Assembly: GCA_023412195.1 (NCBI GenBank)
Contig: JAEYNZ010000056.1
Location: 1-21,300, forward strand
DNA length: 21,300 nt
Direction: 5' to 3'
Origin: Bacteroidota bacterium
GTDB taxonomy: Bacteria; Bacteroidota; Bacteroidia; Bacteroidales; Prolixibacteraceae
The position numbers and the translations under genes were made by a program. Shown piece by piece: positions 15,168-21,300 of the stretch. The number at the start of each line of letters is the position of its first letter. Within the stretch, counting starts at the first letter, position 1. Below the pieces are notes generated by a model. That model was not told the DNA's origin. It ran no database searches and was given only the letters and a program-made list of their open reading frames with translations.

Positions 15168-18100
15168 ATGAAACCAAAAACCGGAATTCATTACGCAGCA
15201 TTTCTGCTTCTTTTTTCCACATCTGCATTGACTGGAATTTCCAGTAATCCTGATCTTTCAAATTATCTTATTAACCTTTCGGAAGGAACAACCGGTGCAG
15301 GTTATGATGATAAAGTTCCCGAAATTGTCGTCTCAGGCAATAATGTTCATGTGGTTTGGACACAAAGTGTTGCCAACAGGGAGGCAAATCTTTATTATCG
15401 CCGTTCTGCCGATCTGGGAGAAACATGGGAAGAATCACGGATTATTATGACATTTAAGGACAGAGGCAGAGCGATTGCGCTTGAAAACAGGCGTCTGGCA
15501 GTTGACGACGATGTGGTACATATCTGTGCCTCCGATTATGACTACGACGCAGGCGGTATTGGCAGGGTACATTATTTCCGGTCACAAAACGGTGGTGTTT
15601 CATTTGAAAGTGAACGAATCATCGCAGCGACTTCGGGTGGTTATAAATCTATTGATCATGTTTTTATAAAGGCAGCTCAGGGAAAAGTTGCAATAGCATA
15701 TCATGGAACCGGAGATAAAAAAGGAACCTGGGCAATGTTCTCTTCTGACAACGGAAATTCATTTTCAGACACAAAATTTTCTGATGAAAGTACTTATATT
15801 GCTGATTTATATTATGATGGAGGACAAATGATCGTACTTCACGGCGATTATTCTACTTCCTATGGCTACATTACCATTGGTAAAGTTTGGGTAACTACCA
15901 CCCAAAACGGAACGTCATTCACAACCAATAAAATTTCGGCAACATATATGAAAGCCGAAACCGAGAGTGAACGCTGCTACGTAGTGCATAACAGTCACTT
16001 CTCTTCCAAGATTGTCCGCTCGGGAAATTACATTCATGCTGTTTTTACAGGATATGCTGAAGGAGATGTGTGGACAACATATTATGCCCGTTCAACCAAT
16101 GGAGGAAACTCCTTTGAAACGGCTAAGGATATTGGTTCCCTCTTCCCTGAAACTTTACAAAACGGAAGTGAAACTGTTGCTGCCAAAAACGGAAATGTTT
16201 ATTGGCTTGCAGCTACTTCTTATCCAACGAACAACAACCCGGGCAATCAGTTTTATTTTGCTTATTCGCACGATAACGGTGCCACCTTTTCAGAACCACG
16301 CAGAATAATGAATCCTGAAATTGCGCATGTGGGTAAATCTTCATTGCCAGCCATTGTTACAGATCCTGCGGATGAAAGTGGTAAAACAATTTTCCTTACA
16401 GGCAACTGGTTGTTTTCAATCAAATCGGAGGATGGGGGAAAGACATTTTCAGGAGGAACTTCTTTGGCACCGTTTCTTGAAAGCAACATCATAAATATGT
16501 CACATGGTTTTATGAATTCATATTTGGAAATAGATCAGGAAGGGGGAATGCACTGGATTTCACAGGCCCTTTGGAGAGATGGCACTGACCAGGATATATT
16601 CTACCGGAATGTTAAAACGCAACCTGAACCAGGTCTTGAAAACAAGGCTTTATATATCGAGGATCTTAAAAATACCCGTCAGGCTGAATTGGTAGTTGTT
16701 CCCTCTTCAGAAAGCATCCGGTTTGATTCAGCAATGACTGCCGAGGTGTGGGTGAAGATTCTTCCTGGTACGGAAGCAAATTTTAGTATTCTGGCTAAAG
16801 TGAACGGTTATGATGGATACGACAACAGTCCGACAGGCTACCAGATGGGTTTTAGACAAGACAAAGGGATGATTAAAGTTAATGCAGGTATTAAGACTGA
16901 TAAAGGAAGTTTTGTAAACTGGAGTGATATAGATATAAATGACAACCTCTGGCACCACCTTGCTTTTACATACGATGCCAACGGAGGACTGAACAACCTG
17001 ATTTTGTATATCGACGGTCTGGTGCATAAAAAACTGACGGTCACGGGATCTATAACCCAGGATGACGGAATGCTTATGATTGGTTCGCGAATGATGGGCA
17101 ACAGCTGGTATTACGATACCAAATTTCAAATGGACGATGTGCGTTTATGGAACAGGGCCCTGTCCCAGGAAGAATTACTGGAGAACCAGACAAAAAAGCT
17201 TACCGGCGAAGAAGAAGGTCTGATGCTTTTCATCAATTTTGATGATACCTTTAAAGATATTACAGGAAACGGGAATGATGGCATCCCGGTTTACATGGGA
17301 ACTTTGAATACATCGGATTTTGATCCGCCGGTTCCTGCAATTGAATTGTACCAATCAGGCAATGATGTATCGTTGAATAATAAATCAGAAAATGCTTCTT
17401 CCTGGCTCTGGAATTTTGGAGATGGCAGTTCTTCAGAACAGGGAAATCCGAAGCATTCCTATTCAGCAGCAGGTGAATACATTATTTCGCTTCTTTCAAA
17501 AAATGAAAACAGTGTAACAGGAGCGGTAGGGAATGTTACCATCCAGGGACTTGACAAGGTTGAGCCGGTCAAAACAGGTAATGCAGGTTTTGTAACCATT
17601 GTTGTTTTTGGGGGAGGACTTACGCCTGAAGGCAGTACATTTCTGCTGCGTAAGAACGGTGCAGAAATACCTGGTGAAGACCTCTGGGCTCCGGCACCCG
17701 GACAACTGGCCGGACGCTTTTTTATGAAGGAGGCAGATTTGGGAAAGTACGATGTGGTTGTCCGGAGAAGTAACACAGACCTAATACTTGAAGAAGCATT
17801 TACAGTGGTTGAAGCCAAAAATCCGGATCCGTGGGTTTCCATTACGGGCAGGGGAATGACTTTATTTAATATGTGGCAAACCTATACAATAAACTACGGG
17901 AATAAAGGCAACATGGATGCGTTGGGAGTCCCGTTAAACATTGTTATCAGCAACCTCTCCGGGCTTGAAGTTGAGTTTATCGACTTTAAGGTTGAAGCCA
18001 GTGAGTATATGAAATCCCAGACGCCTGAGATCGCAGAACGGATGGACACACTCTACGATGTAGTGGAGAATTATTTTGAACCGGGACATCATGCCAGGTT

Positions 18101-19340
18101 TTATCCGTTGTTCATTTCAGTGCTGGAGGCGAATAGTTCTCATAGCATCCGGTTCAGGATAAAAAGTCCGGATGATTTCCATATAGAAGCCTGGGCAAAC
18201 GCCCCGCTTTTTGAAATTGTTGATCCTGAAACCAAGAGTGCCTCTTTTAATCCGGATGACTGGCCCGATGATAAAACGAAGCTGAATGCTTGTATTGCTC
18301 TTTCTGCTGCTCATGCTGCATCTTCATCTGCAATGGATTTATTAGGCATGGTGCTTCCTGTTGATTGTGTGTACGACTTTTCAACATTTGTCTTTAATCC
18401 GTGGGATGCAGCCAAACCCAAACATGAACAGCATACAGCCCTTCAAAACTGGGGCTATTCGTTAGCATCTGCAGCCATAAGCTGCATCGGCGATTTATCA
18501 CCTGTTAAAGCTATCAAAATAGGATTGAAAATAACCTCCATCATAAATAACATGTACCAGGGTTACCTGGCTCATCAGGACTGTTTAAATGCATTCGATC
18601 CAAGATACAGGAATAAAAAACGTATTCATGCTGTCTCCTCCTTCGATCCCAATGAAATGGTGGGTCCTGCAGGCTTTGGAGATCAGAATTATATAGCCAA
18701 ATACAATATGATGCCCTACACGGTTTTATTCGAAAATAAAAAAGAAGCCACTGCCCCGGCACATATAGTTGTAATTACAGATACACTGGATTTGTCGGTA
18801 TATGATATTTCAGAGTTCGGATTCAGTTCCTTTGGATGGGGCGACACTGTTATTTCTCCTCCCGGCAATAAATTAAATGAATTCTCAATGGATATTGATT
18901 TACGCCCGGAACTGAATCTGATAACCCGTGTTTCTGCACGACTCGATACTTTATCTGGTGTTATAAAATGGGAGTTCCTGTCTTTAAATCCCGAAACTAT
19001 GGATTTGGAAGAAGACCCCTTCCTGGGCTTTCTGCCACCAAACATGACTCCTCCTGAGGGTGATGGATTTGTAAGTTTTTTCGTTGGATTGAAGGACGAA
19101 CTGGGGACAAACGATGAAATACGAAATCAGGCAACGATTGTATTTGATGCCAACGAACCTATTGTAACCAATGATTATCTGAATATACTGGATATGGATG
19201 CTCCTCAGAGTCAGGTTTACCCGCTGGAAGCAACTACAGGCAGTCGCTTCTCTGTAGACTGGACCGGCTCAGATCAGGGCTCCGGAATTGGCAGCTATAC
19301 CATTTTTGTACTTGAAAACGATACCTTGCTTTATCCATGA
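15168..19340 (+). CDS. Large exported multidomain protein, truncated before its T9SS sorting domain
   Basis: A 1390-codon frame. Residues 1 to about 26 are a signal peptide (basic start, then AAFLLLFSTSALTG). Residues about 40-480 look like a sialidase-fold beta-propeller, with Asp-box motifs such as SADLGETW (about 80), SQNGGVSF (139), SSDNGNSF (192), TQNGTSF (246), STNGGNSF (309), SHDNGATF (367) and SEDGGKTF (419). No sialidase active site was recognised. A LamG/concanavalin-like domain covers about 492-705 (AEVWVK, LWHHLAFTYD, MDDVRLWNRALSQEE), then a PKD domain at about 722-794 (WLWNFGDGSSSEQGNPKHSY), an IPT/TIG-like domain to about 885, further beta-rich modules, an odd Ala/Cys-containing helical stretch at about 1020-1150, and a segment beginning SFDPNEMVGP (about 1157). 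The frame stops at TGA 19338-19340, inside a fibronectin-like repeat. Adhesion or glycan binding at the surface is likely; no enzymatic activity can be assigned. Confidence 0.85.
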   Translation: MKPKTGIHYAAFLLLFSTSALTGISSNPDLSNYLINLSEGTTGAGYDDKVPEIVVSGNNVHVVWTQSVANREANLYYRRSADLGETWEESRIIMTFKDRGRAIALENRRLAVDDDVVHICASDYDYDAGGIGRVHYFRSQNGGVSFESERIIAATSGGYKSIDHVFIKAAQGKVAIAYHGTGDKKGTWAMFSSDNGNSFSDTKFSDESTYIADLYYDGGQMIVLHGDYSTSYGYITIGKVWVTTTQNGTSFTTNKISATYMKAETESERCYVVHNSHFSSKIVRSGNYIHAVFTGYAEGDVWTTYYARSTNGGNSFETAKDIGSLFPETLQNGSETVAAKNGNVYWLAATSYPTNNNPGNQFYFAYSHDNGATFSEPRRIMNPEIAHVGKSSLPAIVTDPADESGKTIFLTGNWLFSIKSEDGGKTFSGGTSLAPFLESNIINMSHGFMNSYLEIDQEGGMHWISQALWRDGTDQDIFYRNVKTQPEPGLENKALYIEDLKNTRQAELVVVPSSESIRFDSAMTAEVWVKILPGTEANFSILAKVNGYDGYDNSPTGYQMGFRQDKGMIKVNAGIKTDKGSFVNWSDIDINDNLWHHLAFTYDANGGLNNLILYIDGLVHKKLTVTGSITQDDGMLMIGSRMMGNSWYYDTKFQMDDVRLWNRALSQEELLENQTKKLTGEEEGLMLFINFDDTFKDITGNGNDGIPVYMGTLNTSDFDPPVPAIELYQSGNDVSLNNKSENASSWLWNFGDGSSSEQGNPKHSYSAAGEYIISLLSKNENSVTGAVGNVTIQGLDKVEPVKTGNAGFVTIVVFGGGLTPEGSTFLLRKNGAEIPGEDLWAPAPGQLAGRFFMKEADLGKYDVVVRRSNTDLILEEAFTVVEAKNPDPWVSITGRGMTLFNMWQTYTINYGNKGNMDALGVPLNIVISNLSGLEVEFIDFKVEASEYMKSQTPEIAERMDTLYDVVENYFEPGHHARFYPLFISVLEANSSHSIRFRIKSPDDFHIEAWANAPLFEIVDPETKSASFNPDDWPDDKTKLNACIALSAAHAASSSAMDLLGMVLPVDCVYDFSTFVFNPWDAAKPKHEQHTALQNWGYSLASAAISCIGDLSPVKAIKIGLKITSIINNMYQGYLAHQDCLNAFDPRYRNKKRIHAVSSFDPNEMVGPAGFGDQNYIAKYNMMPYTVLFENKKEATAPAHIVVITDTLDLSVYDISEFGFSSFGWGDTVISPPGNKLNEFSMDIDLRPELNLITRVSARLDTLSGVIKWEFLSLNPETMDLEEDPFLGFLPPNMTPPEGDGFVSFFVGLKDELGTNDEIRNQATIVFDANEPIVTNDYLNILDMDAPQSQVYPLEATTGSRFSVDWTGSDQGSGIGSYTIFVLENDTLLYP
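19338..19340 (+). other. In-frame TGA that separates the exported protein from its sorting domain
   Basis: The TGA is followed without any frame change by 138 codons that continue the same fibronectin-like repeat and then the sorting domain. In relatives of this repeat I expect Trp at this position (the context reads YP-W-x-TDT), so a TGG to TGA change explains the break. Other genes in the window use TGA as a true stop, so general recoding of TGA is unlikely. Confidence 0.75.
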
Positions 19341-19757
19341 ATGACCGATACACATGAAATTTCTGCCGAATTTATAGGTGAAGTGGGATCTGTATACAAG
19401 TTTTACAGTATCGCCACCGATAATGTGTGGCAAATTGAAGCAACACCTGACGATTACGACGCCAAAACTACCATAACTGTTGAAACGGAAGAGATTGTAT
19501 CAATGAAGAACACACTTGATATCTGGCCCAACCCCGTAAAAGATCAGCTGCGTGTCAGCTTCAGCAATGCCCTCTGTGGCACGTATATGGTTGAATTGGT
19601 TGATGTAAGTGGTTCGGTAAAATATTCGAAGTTATGCGACGAACAAAATCTGCGGAACGGAATTACCATCGATGTTTCTGATTGCATGCCCGGAAATTAC
19701 ATTTTAAGGCTGTTATGCGACAGTCTCATAGAAACCCGGAAAGTAACCATCTGGTAA
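19341..19757 (+). pseudogene. Detached C-terminal end with T9SS type A sorting domain
   Basis: 138 codons from an ATG that directly follows the TGA. The first 45 or so residues (EISAEFIGEVGSVYKFYSIA and on) complete the fibronectin-like repeat cut off upstream. From about 19515 the sequence is a type IX sorting domain: the IWPNPVKDQL motif, then VELVDVSGS, then PGNYILRLL, ending RKVTIW. This domain normally directs export through the outer membrane and attachment to the cell surface. On its own the fragment has no signal peptide and could not reach the periplasm. It is best read as the lost end of the preceding gene; whether it is translated by restart at TGAATG is unknown. Confidence 0.8.
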
Positions 19758-19857
19758 AAATACTTCATAGGGTTTTTTATTTTATATTCACGTGTAATTC
19801 TTTTTATTGTGTCGTGGTCTGCTACTATTTGTCCAATAAATTTTGATCCTCTTAATT

Positions 19858-19950
19858 TAAAAAGCACGAAAATTTGTCTCATTGGATGGGGGTACTGCCA
19901 GGGTGGATTAAATGTTTCCAAATGTGGAAAAGTAAAAAGCACAAGAATTT
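19858..19950. repeat. Two 18-bp direct repeats plus a palindrome upstream of yebC
   Basis: TAAAAAGCACGAAAATTT (19858-19875) recurs as TAAAAAGCACAAGAATTT (19933-19950), 16 of 18 identical, 75 bp apart. Between them lies the inverted repeat TTTCCA-aatg-TGGAAA (19915-19930). The rest of the gap 19758-20025 holds nothing else that I recognise. The repeats may be regulatory for yebC, but no function is known. Confidence 0.4.
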
Positions 19951-20025
19951 TTATAGCCATTTAACCGGGATTTCAATTTCTAGTTTTATTTTCGCATAAA
20001 AATTCATTCCACAAAATTCTGAACC

Positions 20026-20736
20026 ATGGGAAGAGCATTTGAATATCGCAGGGCAGCTAAAGAGAAACGTTGGGATCTGATGTCGAGGACATTTCCCAAA
20101 CTCGCAAAGAAAATCACAATTGCAGCCAAATCCGGAGGAACTGATCCCGATGTAAATGCAGCCTTGCGTACTGCCATTCTGAATGCCAAGGCGCAAAATA
20201 TGCCTAAAACAAATATTGAGGCAGCTATAAAACGTGCAAACGGAAAAGATGCTGCCGATTTCACCGAGGTTAACTACGAAGGTAAAGGGCCCCATGGAGT
20301 TCTTGTTTTTGTGGAATGTGCAACCGATAATACCACCCGGACCGTTGCCAATGTAAAAAGCTATTTCAATAAGGCTGGAGGCAGCCAGGTGCCGACTGGT
20401 TCACTCGAATTCATGTTCTCAAGAAAAGCCGTATTTGAATTTGAAAAGAAGGAAGGAATGGATATTGAAGAACTTGAACTCGAACTGATAGATGCCGGAC
20501 TGGAAGATATTGAGGAGAATGAAGGGGTGTTTTATGCTTATGCCGATTACACAAGTTTTGGCGATATGGCCCATAAGCTTGAGAATATGAAGATTGACGT
20601 GCAGAAAGCAAATCTTAAACGATTTCCCAATGACCCGGTAGAATTTACTGAAGAACAGCTTGAAGACATAGAGAAAATGCTGGATAAGCTCGAAGATGAT
20701 GACGATGTCCAGGCAGTTTATACAAATATTGCCTGA
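20026..20736 (+). CDS. yebC: YebC/PmpR/TACO1-family protein
   Basis: A 236-residue protein of the YebC family, a little short of the 240-250 usual. The start MGRAFEYRRAAKEKRW is the family signature, followed by the first-domain helices (FPKLAKKITIAAKSGG, DPDVNAALRTAILNAKAQNMP, IEAAIKRANGKDAADFTEVNYEG) and the second-domain GVLVFVECATDNTTRTVANVKSYFNKAGG and SLEFMFSRKAVFEF. The end is strongly acidic (LEDDDDVQAVYTNIA). Members were long annotated as DNA-binding transcription regulators; more recent work on the family points to relief of ribosome stalling during translation. It stands alone here: the usual ruvC neighbour is not in the window. Confidence 0.95.
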   Translation: MGRAFEYRRAAKEKRWDLMSRTFPKLAKKITIAAKSGGTDPDVNAALRTAILNAKAQNMPKTNIEAAIKRANGKDAADFTEVNYEGKGPHGVLVFVECATDNTTRTVANVKSYFNKAGGSQVPTGSLEFMFSRKAVFEFEKKEGMDIEELELELIDAGLEDIEENEGVFYAYADYTSFGDMAHKLENMKIDVQKANLKRFPNDPVEFTEEQLEDIEKMLDKLEDDDDVQAVYTNIA

Positions 20737-20931
20737 CCTTGGTAATCCTGCTTTTCTGCATCATCTGTAAATGATCTGTACCTCTGAAGTAACAGACATT
20801 CTGAAGATAATTTGATACATGGGTATCAAGATTTATAGTATCTAGACGCAAGACCCTACTATATAACCAGAAGCAATATATTGATTATCATTTATTATCT
20901 GGAGTAAACCCTGCTAAGAGCAGTTAGTAGG

Positions 20932-20958
20932 TGAACCTGAAGGGTTCAAATGTTTGTA
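20932..20958 (+). repeat. Stem-loop repeat, copy 1
   Basis: TGAACC-TGAAG-GGTTCA forms a 6-bp stem with a TGAAG loop (20932-20948), followed by AATGTTTGTA. It shares the loop and tail with copies 2 to 4, while the stem bases differ in a base-pair-preserving way. Confidence 0.7.
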
Positions 20959-20983
20959 GCATAAGGTAAACAGGGATTCTCCG

Positions 20984-21009
20984 GACTCTGAAGGAGTCGC
21001 ATGTTTGTG
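20984..21009 (+). repeat. Stem-loop repeat, copy 2
   Basis: GACTC-TGAAG-GAGTC (20984-20998), followed by GCATGTTTGTG. Same orientation as copy 1, same loop, compensated stem differences. Confidence 0.7.
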
Positions 21010-21037
21010 CGTGTCTAAAAATTGGGCATTAATTGCA

Positions 21038-21063
21038 TTTCACATTTGACCCATTCAGGGTCA
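21038..21063 (-). repeat. Stem-loop repeat, copy 3 (inverted)
   Basis: On the minus strand: TGACCC-TGAAT-GGGTCA, then AATGTGAAA. The loop differs by one base and the tail is less conserved than in the other copies, but the stem is perfect. Confidence 0.6.
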
Positions 21064-21089
21064 GGCTACTCTGGTGATGCCTGCTTTCT

Positions 21090-21114
21090 ATAAACATGTG
21101 GTCCCTTCGGGATC
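21090..21114 (-). repeat. Stem-loop repeat, copy 4 (inverted)
   Basis: On the minus strand: GATCC-CGAAG-GGACC, then ACATGTTTATA. One A-C mismatch in the stem; the ACATGTTT tail matches copies 1 and 2. Confidence 0.6.
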
Positions 21115-21194
21115 AGGAATGGCTAATATTTAGAAAAATATTCATCTTGATTGAGCAGGATCAAAGTCTTGATACTTTTATGTAACTCCTGATT

Positions 21195-21300
21195 TTATGC
21201 TGCTTCCAAAAGTTGTAATTTCTTTTTTAGTTGATTGATTTTCTTTTGTTTGTATTTTTCTTGATACTCAACTAAAGCGTTTGGGTTAAAAGCTTCTTGC
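21195..21300 (-). CDS. C-terminal end of an unidentified protein (partial at window edge)
   Basis: A minus-strand frame enters from the right edge and ends with TAA at 21195-21197, leaving 34 codons. They begin QEAFNPNALVEYQEKY and continue as a very Lys-, Gln- and Leu-rich, probably coiled-coil tail ending KLQLLEAA. The composition would fit a transposase C-terminus or many other proteins; I do not recognise the family. Confidence 0.55.
   Translation of the reverse strand, partial: QEAFNPNALVEYQEKYKQKKINQLKKKLQLLEAA

Larger units (their letters stand above)
20737..21194. other. Non-coding region with the stem-loop repeats
   Basis: No credible gene in 458 bp. Besides the four stem-loop repeats it holds a short inverted repeat, GTATCAAGATTT at 20823-20834 and its near complement AAAGTCTTGATAC at 21163-21175, which brackets the repeat cluster. 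No tRNA or riboswitch was seen. Confidence 0.5.

Noticed and set aside
15062..15247. A 61-codon plus-strand frame before the giant exported protein
   Set aside because: It overlaps the signal-peptide coding region in another frame, has an unusual composition with no recognisable motif, and lies across the likely promoter/leader region.
19338..19340. Genome-wide recoding of TGA to Trp
   Set aside because: galU, the kinase-RapZ fusion, the 41-codon ORF and yebC all end in TGA at natural family lengths, and genes here use TGG for Trp.

Overview
The window reads as chromosomal DNA from a member of the Bacteroidota, probably an environmental Bacteroidales or Marinilabiliales relative. The evidence is a secreted multidomain protein whose reading frame ends in a type IX secretion (T9SS) sorting domain, promoter-like TAnnTTTG boxes, the near absence of Shine-Dalgarno sequences, and family-typical versions of galactokinase, a FucP/GluP-like sugar transporter, a fused FAD/Fe-S oxidase and YebC. 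No tRNA, rRNA or CRISPR array was seen. TGA is a normal stop here (galU, the kinase-RapZ fusion and yebC all end in it).

Region 1 (1-235) starts inside the 3' end of a group II intron (domains V and VI, intron end near 124). It is followed by a hairpin with a U-tract that terminates the leftward galU operon. Region 2 (236-4029, minus strand) is a three-gene operon: a long-chain acyl-CoA ligase, a GHMP kinase that closely resembles plant glucuronokinase, and GalU. The kinase and the UTP-dependent nucleotidyltransferase are 5 bp apart and could make UDP-glucuronate, or another UDP-sugar, from free sugar. Region 3 (4157-9177) is a galactose locus: galM on the minus strand, diverging from a GntR-type regulator, then galK and a sugar MFS transporter, closed by a strong terminator at 9208-9245. 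A 13-bp palindrome in the divergent promoter region is a candidate operator.

Region 4 (9336-12272, minus) is a 978-residue D-lactate/glycolate-type oxidase that fuses FAD and Fe-S modules. Region 5 (12502-14837) has a membrane-anchored YdcF/SanA-type protein diverging from an AmgK-like sugar kinase fused to a RapZ C-terminal domain. A previously easy-to-miss 41-codon Cys-rich ORF is coupled to the fusion gene by an ATGA overlap, and an intrinsic terminator follows.

Region 6 (15168-19757) encodes a giant exported protein: signal peptide, seven Asp-box repeats, LamG-like, PKD and other beta domains, and a T9SS sorting domain. The frame is broken by one in-frame TGA at 19338-19340, which separates the sorting domain from the rest and looks like a Trp-codon nonsense mutation. 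Region 7 (20026-20736) is yebC. Region 8 (20737-21300) is non-coding except for the C-terminal end of an unidentified minus-strand protein at the edge. It carries four copies of a stem-loop repeat with covarying stems, two in each orientation.

The most interesting items are the bacterial glucuronokinase/GalU pair, the kinase-RapZ fusion with its coupled mini-protein, the TGA that strips the T9SS signal, and the covarying stem-loop repeat cluster.
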